Shown here piece by piece: positions 18,894-28,223 of a stretch of 64,000 nucleotides of DNA. Positions within the stretch are counted from its first letter, which is position 1. Every line of letters starts with the position of its first letter. The DNA comes from Aliterella atlantica CENA595 (GTDB lineage Bacteria > Cyanobacteriota > Cyanobacteriia > Cyanobacteriales > Chroococcidiopsidaceae). The notes beneath the pieces are model-generated. The model did not search any database and was not told the origin of the DNA. It worked only from the letters and a program-made list of their open reading frames with translations. The position numbers were made by a program, and so were the translations under genes. The stretch lies in assembly GCF_000952155.1 (NCBI RefSeq), contig NZ_JYON01000004.1, positions 160,267-224,266 on the forward strand, written 5' to 3'.

Positions 18894-19379
18894 ATGAGTG
18901 TAGTTAGCCAACTTATTCTTCAAGCCGACGACGAGCTTCGCTACCCTAGCACAGGCGAACTCAAGAGCATCAAAGAGTTTTTACAGACAGGCGAACAGCG
19001 GATGCGAATTGCCGCTACCCTGGCTGAAAACGAGAAAAAAATTGTCCAACAAGCCAGCAAACAGCTTTGGCAAAAGCGCCCTGACTTTATTGCTCCTGGC
19101 GGTAACGCTTATGGCGAACGGCAAAGAGCTTTGTGTCTGCGCGATTACGGTTGGTACTTGCGCCTAATTACTTATGGCGTATTGGCTGGGGACAAAGAAC
19201 CAATCGAAAAAATCGGTTTAATCGGCGTGCGCGAAATGTATAATTCCTTAGGCGTTCCCGTACCTGGGATGGTAGAGTCTATTCGCTGTTTGAAAACGGC
19301 GGCTTTAGACTTGATGAGCGCTGAAGATGCAGCCGAAGCAGCACCTTACTTTGATTACATTATTCAGTCAATGTCGTAA
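18894..19379 (+). CDS. apcD: Allophycocyanin-B alpha chain ApcD
   Basis: ApcD is a minor phycobilisome-core subunit, one of the terminal energy emitters, and passes excitation mainly toward photosystem I. The 161-residue protein has the phycobilin-binding Cys81 in [17 protein letters not shown] and ends in [14 protein letters not shown]. The N-terminus [20 protein letters not shown] separates ApcD from ApcA. It stands apart from the other apc genes, as is usual for apcD. It proves a phycobilisome-containing cyanobacterium. Confidence 0.95.
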   Translation: MSVVSQLILQADDELRYPSTGELKSIKEFLQTGEQRMRIAATLAENEKKIVQQASKQLWQKRPDFIAPGGNAYGERQRALCLRDYGWYLRLITYGVLAGDKEPIEKIGLIGVREMYNSLGVPVPGMVESIRCLKTAALDLMSAEDAAEAAPYFDYIIQSMS

Positions 19380-19470
19380 GGCTGAACATGGTTAAGAAGC
19401 TGTTGTGATAAATGTGTACGCGGCTAAATTTTTTAGCTTGTTACACTAAAATTCTAAACTTTTTACTTGC

Positions 19471-19532
19471 TTCCCCACTGGTGGCGGCTGAATCTAGCAA
19501 TTATTGTTAGTTCGTCCGCAAATGGTGGGGAA
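19471..19532 (+). terminator. Weak hairpin downstream of apcD
   Basis: TTCCCCAC (19471-19478) can pair with GTGGGGAA (19525-19532), followed by ATTTTG. The loop is long (46 bases), so its use as the apcD terminator is uncertain. Confidence 0.35.
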
Positions 19533-19540
19533 ATTTTGAT

Positions 19541-19572
19541 CGAACGCAGATGCACGCAGATGAACGCAGATG
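19541..19572. repeat. Dispersed ATCTGCGT-type repeat, copy 2 (inverted)
   Basis: CGAACGCAGATG, CACGCAGATG and AACGCAGATG follow in series, ten to eleven bases each. This is the reverse complement of the repeats at 16616 and 55664. It ends six bases before the stop of the glycosyltransferase gene. Confidence 0.75.
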
Positions 19573-19577
19573 AAATA

Positions 19578-20672
19578 CTATACTTGGGCAACAGGTGTAT
19601 TGATGATGTCTCTAAACCATTGCTCGAAGCGATCGCCTAATGCCTCTACAGAATACTCTGTTTCCGCACTCTGGCGGCAGGTGTAGCGGTCGATTTTTGA
19701 TAAATTGGCGATCGCCTCAACTAACCCAGCAACGCTGTCGGGTTCCACCAAAAACCCCGTCTTACCATCTTGGACGATCTCCGCTGGACCTCCGCGCTGA
19801 TAAGATATAACAGGAACGCCGCAAGCTAGCGCTTCTATTGCTACATTGCCAAAAGCTTCTACCCAACGGGGAGTCATTAACAATGCTTTACATTGGCGTA
19901 ATTGCTGCTGCATATCCGTAGTAGACAAAAACCCCAAGTATTCAATTGGTGCATCGGGGTAATTTTGACAAATTTGTTGCCAATAATCCTCATCCTGCAT
20001 TTTGCCCATAATTTTTAGCGGCGTATTCGCAATTTGCGCCGCCTCGACTGCATCTTCTAAGGCTTTTTCTGGGGCAATTCTACCTAACCAAGCTAAATAA
20101 TTTTCGGGTTCTGGGCAAAACTGATATAAAGACAAATCGATCCCGCTACTCAAACAAGGACATTGCTGGAGGTTAAAAGTTGCCGCCTGAGAAGGTGTAT
20201 AGAAGCCAATCGTTCCAGGAAAATCGCTAGCAACTTTAGTCACAATTTCGTCCATCGCTTCAGACAAAGAACCCATACTAATAAAATGGGCGATCGCAAC
20301 GCCAAAAAAAGGTGTCAGATACAACGGCAGCCAATCGTAAGCAAAATTAACAATTAAGTCATACTCGTTTTGGACTTGCCGCGCGTATTCCCACATATTT
20401 GCTAGCAGGGAATTATCGGGCATCATAATCGGCGTATTGCGTTCCTGACTTTGGGCAATAATCTGCACGTTACCAGGAATTTCGACTATCGGCAGTTGAG
20501 GAAACTTAGAACCAATAGGCGCGACAATTTGCACAGTATGCCCGCGCCGCAGCATTTCTTGAGCGATATTAAACAAACTTAGTTCAACTCCGCCGCCTAC
20601 TCCTGTACCTAAAGGTCCAACTGGAGTAGAGACAAATAGTAATTTGAGGATGTTTTGAGAATTAGTAGTCAA
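19578..20672 (-). CDS. GT4 glycosyltransferase, pteridine glucosyltransferase-like
   Basis: This 364-residue GT-B glycosyltransferase opens with LLFVSTPVGPLGTGVGGGVE. That start is close to the UDP-glucose:tetrahydrobiopterin alpha-glucosyltransferase of Synechococcus, which makes the cyanobacterial BH4-glucoside. The C-terminal half has YLAWLGRIAPEKAL and the donor-binding EAFGNVAIEALACGVPVISY. Pteridine as acceptor is inferred from this resemblance; another small-molecule or sugar acceptor is possible. Neighbours (DUF5996 gene and exporter on the same strand) give no direct support. Confidence 0.75.
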   Translation of the reverse strand: MTTNSQNILKLLFVSTPVGPLGTGVGGGVELSLFNIAQEMLRRGHTVQIVAPIGSKFPQLPIVEIPGNVQIIAQSQERNTPIMMPDNSLLANMWEYARQVQNEYDLIVNFAYDWLPLYLTPFFGVAIAHFISMGSLSEAMDEIVTKVASDFPGTIGFYTPSQAATFNLQQCPCLSSGIDLSLYQFCPEPENYLAWLGRIAPEKALEDAVEAAQIANTPLKIMGKMQDEDYWQQICQNYPDAPIEYLGFLSTTDMQQQLRQCKALLMTPRWVEAFGNVAIEALACGVPVISYQRGGPAEIVQDGKTGFLVEPDSVAGLVEAIANLSKIDRYTCRQSAETEYSVEALGDRFEQWFRDIINTPVAQV

Positions 20673-20746
20673 AATAATTCGTACTTTAAAAGCGTCAAGC
20701 TTGTTCCTAAATAATTATGAATGCGCCAGTATCTTCTTGTTAAGAC

Positions 20747-21652
20747 TCAACGCTCTAATGCTTGACGATCCCAGTTAGCTAGGTTTGCTCCCGCTTCGTA
20801 TGTACTCTGCATAAATTCTAGTAGTACCCGCTGCGGCGATTCTGCTTGGCGCATATCGTCATACATCAATATAAATTCTGACATTTCTGCACTGTAAAAT
20901 GCATTATGAGGGCGAATTAGCTCTTTATCTAACCCTAGTGGCGCTGGCACAGTATAAGAATAAAAAGCTGGTGCTTGAATAGGACCGCTACCAGTCCAAA
21001 AACCGTGACTAATTACTTCGTGGGAATAGGCTTCACGCGTAATAGCATCTGTTTGGGCGCGCTCTGGGGCGCGTCTTCCGGAAAAGCGCGTCACTGCTAA
21101 GTCAAAACTACCCCAAAAAAAATGTACGGGGCTGCATTTACCAATAAATCGCGCTCTAAACTCTTTAAATATTTTGTCTGTTTGCATGAGTATTTGCCAC
21201 CAGCGCTCGACATATTCCCTGTCATAAGAACTATGTTGGCGATCTTCAGCAAAGGGAATCGGATTTGGTACTTCATCTGGGAGGGCGCGAATTTTTACCT
21301 CGATTCCCAAAGACTGCAATACAGCCATCAATTCTTGGTAAAATTCAGCTACAGATTTGGGTTCTAAGGCTATATGGGCGATCGCTCCACTGCTAGTATG
21401 AATTACTAATTGATGGTCGATGAAGTCAAATAATATTTCAAAATTTTGCTGTTGGTAAGGAATCGTCGATGTAGTAAGTCCGCGTGCATTTACATATAGC
21501 GGTACTTGCCACCAGTGGTTTAGCTTCGGACTAAGTGTCAGCCGAATTTTGCCCACAATTTGCGTCCACATATGCAGCGTGTAGTAAGTGTCTTTCCACT
21601 GGGGTAGGGGCAGTGCAGGCAAAACTACAGTAGAAGCAGTGCTTTCATTCAT
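20747..21652 (-). CDS. DUF5996 family protein
   Basis: The 301-residue protein has the family pattern: WKDTYYTLHMWTQIVGKIRL near the N-terminus, FDFIDHQLVIHTSSGA, and FFWGSFDLAVTRFSGRRAP in the middle, followed by EVISHGFWTGSG. It is widespread in bacteria and has no established function. Conserved His, Trp and Arg residues suggest an enzyme. No signal peptide or membrane helix is present. It lies 75 bases upstream of the glycosyltransferase on the same strand. Confidence 0.85.
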   Translation of the reverse strand: MNESTASTVVLPALPLPQWKDTYYTLHMWTQIVGKIRLTLSPKLNHWWQVPLYVNARGLTTSTIPYQQQNFEILFDFIDHQLVIHTSSGAIAHIALEPKSVAEFYQELMAVLQSLGIEVKIRALPDEVPNPIPFAEDRQHSSYDREYVERWWQILMQTDKIFKEFRARFIGKCSPVHFFWGSFDLAVTRFSGRRAPERAQTDAITREAYSHEVISHGFWTGSGPIQAPAFYSYTVPAPLGLDKELIRPHNAFYSAEMSEFILMYDDMRQAESPQRVLLEFMQSTYEAGANLANWDRQALER

Positions 21653-21726
21653 TATTTGATGCCCAATATAGACTTTTCACTTGTTAAAAAGTCTATAGCT
21701 TTAGCATGGATGTGGATACGGGCAGA

Positions 21727-22761
21727 TTACAAAACTTCTGGTTCTGATTTTTTAATCGAGACATTTACAGCAGAAGAGTCGAGAACGCGCCGCGAGTCGG
21801 GATTAATATCTGTAACTTTGTTACCTAAATCAGCCAAGAAGTCGCGTTGATTAATTAAATAAATACTTACCAATGTCAAACTAACTCCCATCCACTGCAA
21901 AGGACTGAGAAATTCGCCTAAAAACAAGTTGCCAAATAATAAGGCAAATACAGGTGTCAGGAAAGTTAGCGAACTCAGACTTGTTAAGCTACCGCTAGCA
22001 GCGAAGTAGAAAAATAAGCCATAAGCGATCGCACTCCCGAATATAGTCGCATATCCTAGCGCCAGCCACCCAGTTAAATCGATTTGCGCCCATTGCCCAG
22101 ATTCCCAGCTACCAGACAATACAAATAGCGGTAAGCCGCCCAAAATCATGTGCCAGCCCGTCGCTACTACCGGATCGGCGTAGCGGCAGACAAAGCGAAT
22201 AAATACCGTCCCTACAGCCATCGACAACGCCGCTAATAGCATCAACCATTCACCGTTGGTAAATAATTGCTGCCAACTGCCCACAATGGCGATCGCATCT
22301 TGATTTAACAAGTTCAAAATCCAAGCATCGGGCAAGCCAATCAAACTAATGCCAGTTACGCCGATAGCGAGTCCTAGCCAACCCCATAAGCCAATGCGAT
22401 CGCCAAATAACCATAATGATAGTAAAGCCACTGCTAATGGCTGAGAATCAATCATCACAGACCCCAAACCCGCCCCAGTTCTAACTAATCCTTCGGCGAG
22501 AAAGCCTTGAAACATTGCCCCGTCTACTAAAGCAAATAAGGCAATCCACAGCCAAGCCTGCCAACTTTTCGGCTGGGGTCTACCAGCGATCGCTGCCCAC
22601 GCCAGAACTAGCATTCCGGCTGGTACTAAACGCACTCCTGCCATAAATAAAGGCGTTGTATGGGGTATTACTCCTTTCATTGCTACCATTGCCGTCCCCC
22701 AGAGGAAAAAGGGCGCAATGAGTAATAGAGGCGATCGCAAATGGGTATCTTTTAGCTGCAT
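21727..22761 (-). CDS. EamA-family (DMT) exporter
   Basis: This 344-residue inner-membrane protein has about ten hydrophobic segments arranged as two EamA repeats (~12-145 and ~175-310). The first repeat starts SPLLLIAPFFLWGTAMVAMKG, the usual beginning of drug/metabolite transporters. The C-terminus is a soluble tail of about 30 residues. Substrate is unknown; family members export amino acids, nucleotides or other metabolites. It ends 75 bases before the DUF5996 gene, possibly one transcript. Confidence 0.85.
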   Translation of the reverse strand: MQLKDTHLRSPLLLIAPFFLWGTAMVAMKGVIPHTTPLFMAGVRLVPAGMLVLAWAAIAGRPQPKSWQAWLWIALFALVDGAMFQGFLAEGLVRTGAGLGSVMIDSQPLAVALLSLWLFGDRIGLWGWLGLAIGVTGISLIGLPDAWILNLLNQDAIAIVGSWQQLFTNGEWLMLLAALSMAVGTVFIRFVCRYADPVVATGWHMILGGLPLFVLSGSWESGQWAQIDLTGWLALGYATIFGSAIAYGLFFYFAASGSLTSLSSLTFLTPVFALLFGNLFLGEFLSPLQWMGVSLTLVSIYLINQRDFLADLGNKVTDINPDSRRVLDSSAVNVSIKKSEPEVL

Positions 22762-22925
22762 GGAAGTTCGGGCAAGGCATTTCCTTCAATTCTATCTAAT
22801 TATGTATTTTTATTAAGGTTCTGCTAGCTGCGTTACCAAACTAGAGGGGTGTAAATAAGGCAAACTAGAGAAAGACAGCAAATTTGCTGCATCCTATTAT
22901 TTAAGAATTTCTGGTTTGACTGCAC

Positions 22926-23783
22926 ATGGTTTGGCCCTTTAAGCCTCGGTTTCAAAAACAAATTGCTCGGATTGAAGTAAATGGCGCGATCGGTAGTGCG
23001 ACTCGCAAACAAGTATTAGAAGCACTAAAAACAGTTGAGGAAAAGCGGTTTCCAGCTTTATTACTCCGCATCGATAGCCCTGGCGGTACGGTAGGAGATT
23101 CCCAAGAAATTTATAGCGCCTTGAAGCGTCTGCGCTCCAAAGTCAAAATTGTTGCTAGTTTCGGCAATATTTCCGCATCTGGCGGTGTTTACATTGGCAT
23201 GGGTGCAGAACATATTATGGCAAATCCAGGCACAATTACAGGCAGTATTGGCGTAATTTTGCGGGGCAATAACTTAGAGCGCTTGTTAGATAAAGTTGGC
23301 GTATCGTTTAAAGTAGTCAAATCTGGTCCTTATAAAGACATTTTGGCATTCGATCGCCAATTAACTGAGCCAGAAGAGCATATTCTGCAGGAATTAATTG
23401 ATACTAGCTACCAACAATTTGTGCAAACAGTCGCCGAGGCTAGAAACTTAACGTTGGAAACAGTAAGAAGCTTTGCTGACGGGCGCATCTTTACCGGACA
23501 ACAAGCTGTAGAGTTAGGCGTTGTCGATCGCTTGGGAACAGAAGAAGATGCTCGTCGCTGGGCTGCAGAATTAGTCGGACTTGACCCTGAGAAAACAAAA
23601 TGCTACACCTTGGAAGAACGCAAACCACTATTGACGCGCTTGCTATCTAATAGCAGCACCGAACAAAGGATTCTTCCCCAAATTCTAAACAACCGTCAAT
23701 TATCAGGTTTGGCGATGGGGCTTGATTGGTTAGAGTTTGAGCTATCCACTAGCGGACTACCGTTATGGCTATATAGACCATAA
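22926..23783 (+). CDS. sppA: Signal peptide peptidase SppA, S49 family (short form)
   Basis: SppA degrades cleaved signal peptides in the membrane. The 285-residue protein is the short, single-domain form. The nucleophile is Ser85 in GNISASGGVYIGM. The lysine of the Ser-Lys dyad is in KSGPYKD (residues 132-138). LLLRIDSPGGTVGDSQE is the conserved motif preceding the active site. The N-terminus is not clearly hydrophobic, so membrane attachment is uncertain. A strong hairpin follows the stop codon. Confidence 0.9.
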   Translation: MVWPFKPRFQKQIARIEVNGAIGSATRKQVLEALKTVEEKRFPALLLRIDSPGGTVGDSQEIYSALKRLRSKVKIVASFGNISASGGVYIGMGAEHIMANPGTITGSIGVILRGNNLERLLDKVGVSFKVVKSGPYKDILAFDRQLTEPEEHILQELIDTSYQQFVQTVAEARNLTLETVRSFADGRIFTGQQAVELGVVDRLGTEEDARRWAAELVGLDPEKTKCYTLEERKPLLTRLLSNSSTEQRILPQILNNRQLSGLAMGLDWLEFELSTSGLPLWLYRP

Positions 23784-23816
23784 TTTCAGTACAGATGTGA
23801 AGCGTAAGTTACATTG

Positions 23817-23859
23817 ACGCGCGGATTTTGGAGGAAACCTCCAAAATTAGATAGCGCGT
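23817..23859. terminator. Two-tier hairpin after sppA
   Basis: ATTTTGGAGG-AAA-CCTCCAAAAT forms a perfect 10-bp stem (23825-23847). It is framed by ACGCGC (23817-23822) and GCGCGT (23854-23859), a second outer stem. The T run is absent, so it may be a dispersed repeat that also stops transcription. Confidence 0.55.
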
Positions 23860-23938
23860 TGACACCTCATTAAACTGGAAAATGGATAACATAACAACAA
23901 AAAGTAAAAACTGATATTAATTTAAGGGGGGCTTGGGC

Positions 23939-24346
23939 GTGGAGTGGCGACTTAGAGCAATTCGCGGGGCAACAACTGTTACTGAAAATACAATTGAGGC
24001 AATTACAGAAGCAGTAACGGAACTTTTGGATGAGACAGAAACGCGCAATCAAATCGATCCGATTGAAATTATTAGCGCAACTTTCTCCGTTACCCGCGAT
24101 TTAGATGCTATATTTCCGGCTGCGATCGCCCGCCACCGTCCTTACTGGGACAACGTACCCATGTTAGACGTGCAGCAGATGCACGTTGAAGGTAGCTTGC
24201 AGCGTTGCATCCGCTTTTTGATTTTGGTAAATATTCCTACTTCTGGTGGCAAAGTTTGCCATACCTACTTGCGCGAGGCAAGACATTTACGCCCTGATTG
24301 GAATTTACCTCAACCAATTGTGCTATCGCCTTCCCCAATTTTTTAA
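23939..24346 (+). CDS. aroH: Chorismate mutase, AroH type
   Basis: This 135-residue enzyme converts chorismate to prephenate, the first step to phenylalanine and tyrosine. The N-terminus EWRLRAIRGATTV and the core QMHVEGSLQRCIR carry the substrate-binding Arg and Glu residues of the monofunctional AroH (B. subtilis) fold. The GTG at 23939, preceded by AAGGGGG, gives the usual start; a TTG two codons earlier is less likely. A weak hairpin (24374-24403) lies in the convergent gap to crtR. Confidence 0.93.
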   Translation: MEWRLRAIRGATTVTENTIEAITEAVTELLDETETRNQIDPIEIISATFSVTRDLDAIFPAAIARHRPYWDNVPMLDVQQMHVEGSLQRCIRFLILVNIPTSGGKVCHTYLREARHLRPDWNLPQPIVLSPSPIF

Positions 24347-24373
24347 TTACTTTAATTAAAGCCCTGGTAGGCA

Positions 24374-24403
24374 AAGGGTAAAGGACAAAAAACCTTTCCC
24401 CTT
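24374..24403. terminator. Hairpin between convergent aroH and crtR
   Basis: AAGGGTAAAGG and CCTTTCCCCTT pair with one T/C mismatch around ACAAAAAA. Neither strand has a T run directly after the stem, so termination is only plausible. Confidence 0.4.
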
Positions 24404-24409
24404 GCGCGT

Positions 24410-25336
24410 TTAAGCGCCCTTGACGCTTCCTGGTTCTACTGGTGAAGCGATCGTCTCTTTTTTGTGCGAGTGAATACCAATAAAAACGTCATACAGAAAG
24501 CTCAAAAATTGTCTTTTTTCTAACAACCCTGAAGTTTGATGACAGCCTTTGGCATCTAATAATGGCTTAGTAGCATAATAAGCGTTTTGGTAGTTATACC
24601 AAGGAATAGAGGGCCATAAGTGATGAATTAAGTGATAGTTCTGCCCCATGATCAGAATATTTAAAACTTTACCAGGGTAGACTCTGGCATTTTTCCAGCG
24701 ATCGCGTTCTTGATGGGGGCGATGGGGTAAATAATCAAAAAAGAACCCTAAAGCCAAGCCCACTATGGCTGTAGGAATAAACCAGAAGTTAAGAATATAT
24801 CCCAAAAAGTGGTATTGAATGGAAACATAAAAAATAGCAGCAATTAACAAGCGGCTAAAGAACCATTCCCATAATTCATGTTTTTGCCACAACTGGCGCT
24901 TAAAGAAAAATACTTCGTGATAGAGAAAACGAACGGGAATCAACCACAAAGGTCCAGCAGTAGAAACATAATGATCGGGGTCATTTTCGGGATCGTTGAC
25001 ATGAGCGTGATGTTGCAGATGCACCCGCGTAAATACAGGGAAAGCAAAAGCTAATAACAACGCACTACCGTGTCCTAATATGGCATTAATTGTCCGATTG
25101 CGATGGGCGCTATTGTGACAAGCATCGTGAATTACTGTGCCGCAGATATGCAAAGCGATCGTATTGGTCACAAAACAACACCAGTGGGGCCACTCCCAAA
25201 GCCAGTAACCAAAATTGGATAGCACGATCGCACAGACCGCAGCTATAAACATTAGCAAAGTTGGATTGGGGTTGCCAGGGGGACTCAAGAATTCCCTCGG
25301 AACTGTCAGTGGCTTCTGTGCCTCCGACATCAGCAT
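24410..25336 (-). CDS. crtR: Beta-carotene hydroxylase CrtR
   Basis: CrtR is a membrane di-iron hydroxylase that adds the 3-hydroxyl groups of zeaxanthin and related carotenoids. The 308-residue protein resembles Synechocystis CrtR. Histidine boxes are HDACH (70-74), HLQHH (106-110) and HLIHH (235-239), with several hydrophobic segments between. The sequence VNDPENDPDHYVSTAGPLW is typical of CrtR rather than acyl-lipid desaturases. An AGGAG site six bases before the ATG at 25336 supports the longer start. Confidence 0.92.
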   Translation of the reverse strand: MLMSEAQKPLTVPREFLSPPGNPNPTLLMFIAAVCAIVLSNFGYWLWEWPHWCCFVTNTIALHICGTVIHDACHNSAHRNRTINAILGHGSALLLAFAFPVFTRVHLQHHAHVNDPENDPDHYVSTAGPLWLIPVRFLYHEVFFFKRQLWQKHELWEWFFSRLLIAAIFYVSIQYHFLGYILNFWFIPTAIVGLALGFFFDYLPHRPHQERDRWKNARVYPGKVLNILIMGQNYHLIHHLWPSIPWYNYQNAYYATKPLLDAKGCHQTSGLLEKRQFLSFLYDVFIGIHSHKKETIASPVEPGSVKGA

Positions 25337-25503
25337 TTTGAACTCCTTTGTAAATTAGCGATCGCGTATTCTATAGTAAGCCTAATCAAATAATAAAGTT
25401 TTGTGTCGCCTAAGTCATCTTAGTTACTTCTAAAGAGGTAGCGCAATAACGATATAATTGCGAAGCAAATCTTCGCCCTACCCTATATTCTTCATTAGCC
25501 TAA

Positions 25504-27273
25504 ATGCAACCAAAAGATTCTCAACGCCGGACAAAAATTGTCGCCACGATAGGTCCAGCCACCAGTAGCCCAGAGGTGTTAAAGGCATTGATTGAAGCAG
25601 GTGCAACTACGCTGCGGTTGAATTTTTCTCATGGTAGCCATGCAGATCATCAGCGTAGCGTGAGGTTGATTAGGCAAACTGCCTTTGAACTCAATCAACC
25701 AGTAGGGATCTTGCAAGACTTGCAGGGACCGAAAATTCGGTTGGGGAAATTTGAAAATGGATCGATCGAAGTCAAAAAAGGCGATCGCTTTACCTTAACC
25801 AGTGACTTTGTGATTGGATCGCAAAATATTAGTTGCGTTACTTACGATTTACTAGCAGAAGAAGTCCCTTGCGGCGCAACTATTCTCCTCGATGACGGGC
25901 GAGTAGAAATGGTTGTAGAGGAAATAAATCGTGCGGATAAAGAACTGCACTGTCGCGTTGTCGTTGGCGGCACGCTGTCTAATAATAAAGGTGTTAACTT
26001 TCCTGGCGTTTATTTATCTATTAGGGCGTTGACTGAAAAAGACCGAGAAGATTTGATCTTTGGGTTAGATCAAGGTGTAGATTGGATCGCGCTATCATTT
26101 GTTCGCAATCCTCAAGACGTACTAGAAATCAAAGAACTAATATCTAATGCAGGCAAACAAGTACCAGTAATTGTCAAGATTGAAAAGCACGAAGCGATCG
26201 AGCAAATGGAGGCAATTCTAGCTCTCAGCGATGGTGTAATGGTAGCTAGAGGTGACTTAGGCGTTGAATTGCCTGCTGAGGATGTACCCATACTACAAAA
26301 GCGGCTAATTGCCACCGCAAATCGCTTAGGCATCCCGATTATTACAGCAACGCAGATGCTCGATAGTATGGTGCATAGTCCCCGCCCTACTCGCGCTGAA
26401 GTGTCAGATGTGGCAAATGCCATTATTGATGGCACAGATGCAGTCATGCTTTCTAACGAAACGGCTGTAGGCAAACATCCTGTTGAAGCTGTAGCGACAA
26501 TGGCAAGGATAGCTACGCGCATAGAACGAGAACAGGGACTTGGAGTAACTCATGCTAGCGTCAAAGAGACTCGTCACTCGATTCCCAATGCCATCAGTCA
26601 AGCAGTAGGGCAAATTGCCGAACAACTGGATGCAGCGGCAATTATGACTTTGACTAAAACTGGTTCTACTGCGCGTAATGTCTCTAAGTTCCGCCCCAAA
26701 AACCCAATTTTGGCAGTAACTCCACACGTAGATGTTGCCAGGCAATTGCAACTTGTGTGGGGTGTAAAACCTTTACTGGTGTTAGATTTGCCTTCAGCAG
26801 GGCAAACATTTCAAGCTGCTATTAATGTCGCTCAAGAAAAGCAATTACTTTCTGAGGGCGATTTGGTAGTAATGAGTGCAGGCGCGTTGCAAGGCGTAGC
26901 AGGTTCGACAGATTTGATTAAAGTTGAGGTAGTAACAGCGGTACTAGGTCAAGGTGTAGGCTTAGGATTAGGTTCTGTAAGCGGTAGAGCTAGGGTAGCT
27001 CATAACGCTATAGATGTGGGCAATTTTAATCCAGGAGAAATTTTAGTAGCACCGCGCACGAGTGCAGACTTTATTGAGGCAATTCGCAAAGCTGGAGGTA
27101 TTGTTACTGAAGATGACAGCCTGACTAGCCATGCAGCAATTATTGGTTTACGGCTTGGCGTACCTGTAATTGTCGGCGTGAAACACGCAACCAAAGTAAT
27201 TCGCGATGGGGCAATTTTAACTCTGGATATGCAAAGGGGTTTGATTTATTCTGGTGCAACAGTACATACTTAA
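25504..27273 (+). CDS. pyk: Pyruvate kinase with C-terminal PEP-utiliser domain
   Basis: The enzyme transfers phosphate from phosphoenolpyruvate to ADP in the last step of glycolysis. The 589-residue protein starts RRTKIVATIGPATSS and carries the active-site signature VIVKIEKHEAIEQME, then GVMVARGDLGVEL. Residues ~500-589 form the extra PEP-utilising mobile domain, with TSHAAIIGLRLGVPVIVG including the swivelling-domain histidine. This long form is common in cyanobacteria and Bacillus. The gene is monocistronic; a perfect hairpin follows. Confidence 0.96.
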   Translation: MQPKDSQRRTKIVATIGPATSSPEVLKALIEAGATTLRLNFSHGSHADHQRSVRLIRQTAFELNQPVGILQDLQGPKIRLGKFENGSIEVKKGDRFTLTSDFVIGSQNISCVTYDLLAEEVPCGATILLDDGRVEMVVEEINRADKELHCRVVVGGTLSNNKGVNFPGVYLSIRALTEKDREDLIFGLDQGVDWIALSFVRNPQDVLEIKELISNAGKQVPVIVKIEKHEAIEQMEAILALSDGVMVARGDLGVELPAEDVPILQKRLIATANRLGIPIITATQMLDSMVHSPRPTRAEVSDVANAIIDGTDAVMLSNETAVGKHPVEAVATMARIATRIEREQGLGVTHASVKETRHSIPNAISQAVGQIAEQLDAAAIMTLTKTGSTARNVSKFRPKNPILAVTPHVDVARQLQLVWGVKPLLVLDLPSAGQTFQAAINVAQEKQLLSEGDLVVMSAGALQGVAGSTDLIKVEVVTAVLGQGVGLGLGSVSGRARVAHNAIDVGNFNPGEILVAPRTSADFIEAIRKAGGIVTEDDSLTSHAAIIGLRLGVPVIVGVKHATKVIRDGAILTLDMQRGLIYSGATVHT

Positions 27274-27289
27274 TGTTCCTGGGTGTTTG

Positions 27290-27312
27290 GAGACGTAGCA
27301 CTGCTACGTCTC
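27290..27312. repeat. Perfect hairpin GAGACGTAGCA / TGCTACGTCTC
   Basis: An 11-bp perfect stem surrounds a single C. The sequence resembles a palindromic repeat often seen between cyanobacterial genes. It follows pyk by 16 bases and may also act in termination or mRNA stability, though no T run follows. Confidence 0.65.
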
Positions 27313-27345
27313 TACATTAATTACAACCTCTATTTTTAATTTTTG

Positions 27346-27711
27346 ATGGCGCGTGTTTTAAAAACTGGTAAAGGTTGGCGGATTGGCTGGAATCCGGATG
27401 CAGCAGAATTCAAGGGTTTGGTTGGTACTGATGATTGGGCGATCGAACTTACACAAGCCGAGTTGCATGATTTTTGTCGGTTATCAGCGCAAATAGCAGA
27501 CACCATGAGTCAGATGGCAAGTGAATTGATGGACGAAGAGAAAATAACTTGCGAAGCCCAAAGTGAATTAATGTGGATGGAAGTATCAGGCTATCCTCAT
27601 GCTTACAGTTTACACTTTATCTTGCATACTAGACGTGGCGCGGAAGGTTGCTGGATGGAAACAGCAGTAACAGATTTAGTAAATGCCGCGCAAATGCTGC
27701 AAGTTTTTTAG
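27346..27711 (+). CDS. DUF1818 family protein
   Basis: This 121-residue protein, almost confined to cyanobacteria, has the family start MARVLKTGKGWRIGWNP. It continues with GLVGTDDWAIELTQAELHDF and ends with the motif AEGCWMETAVTDLVNAAQML. Function is unknown; members look like small soluble proteins. The ATG at 27346 is preferred to the TTG one codon upstream. Confidence 0.85.
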   Translation: MARVLKTGKGWRIGWNPDAAEFKGLVGTDDWAIELTQAELHDFCRLSAQIADTMSQMASELMDEEKITCEAQSELMWMEVSGYPHAYSLHFILHTRRGAEGCWMETAVTDLVNAAQMLQVF

Positions 27712-27762
27712 AATAACTAATACTTTGTCATTGATATTGTGTTAATATAGTTTGTCTGATGA

Positions 27763-27836
27763 CGGGGCGTAGCGCAGCTTGGTAGCGCGCCACTTTGGGG
27801 TAGTGGAGGTCTTGGGTTCAAATCCCAACGTTCCGA
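27763..27836 (+). tRNA. tRNA-Pro (anticodon GGG)
   Basis: All arms fold: acceptor CGGGGCG/CGTTCCG with A73, D stem GCGC/GCGC, anticodon stem CCACT/AGTGG with loop TTGGGGT (anticodon GGG), and T stem TTGGG/CCCAA with loop TTCAAAT. The 74 bases do not encode the 3' CCA. It reads CCC (and CCU) codons. Confidence 0.95.
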
Positions 27837-28049
27837 TTTAACAAAACCCTTATATGAAACACCTAATACTGTATGGCTTGCGGAGTCATTGGTTAGCACC
27901 GTAGACTCATCATAGTAGGTAGATTGGTGTTATTTGATTGTAGAAAAGAGATGGAGCCAAATAAGAAAATATTATGGGTGGAAGGATTTTAAAGATCGCA
28001 TTGTATAAATAGTAGTCTGTACCTAGAGCGATCGCACTTAAAATAAGTA

Positions 28050-28223
28050 ATGCCTACCCAAGCACAATTTTTGGCTTTGTTTCGAGACAGCGTGTTTCTT
28101 ACTAATAGCTATATCAATATAAACTTAGTAAGAATTGACGAGCGCACTAGCAATATAGTAATTTTGGCAGGCAAATCACTTGAAATAGAAATTGACCGCA
28201 GTGGTAGGAGAACAGTTCGATGA
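28050..28223 (+). CDS. 57-residue protein, DUF6888-like
   Basis: This short frame encodes MPTQAQFLALFRDSVFLTNS followed by a beta-like stretch INLVRIDERTSNIVILAG and an EIEIDRSGRRTVR end. It resembles, from memory, the cyanobacterial DUF6888 family. The stop overlaps the next ATG in an ATGA arrangement, which supports translation of both genes as one unit. Such tightly coupled pairs of very small proteins often occur in many dispersed copies in cyanobacterial genomes. The function is unknown; a toxin-antitoxin-like role is speculation. Confidence 0.7.
   Translation: MPTQAQFLALFRDSVFLTNSYININLVRIDERTSNIVILAGKSLEIEIDRSGRRTVR

Noticed and set aside
27717..27899. 60-codon minus-strand frame containing SERWDLNPRPPLPQSGALPS
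   Set aside because: It is the antisense of tRNA-Pro; this peptide is a known type of spurious annotation.
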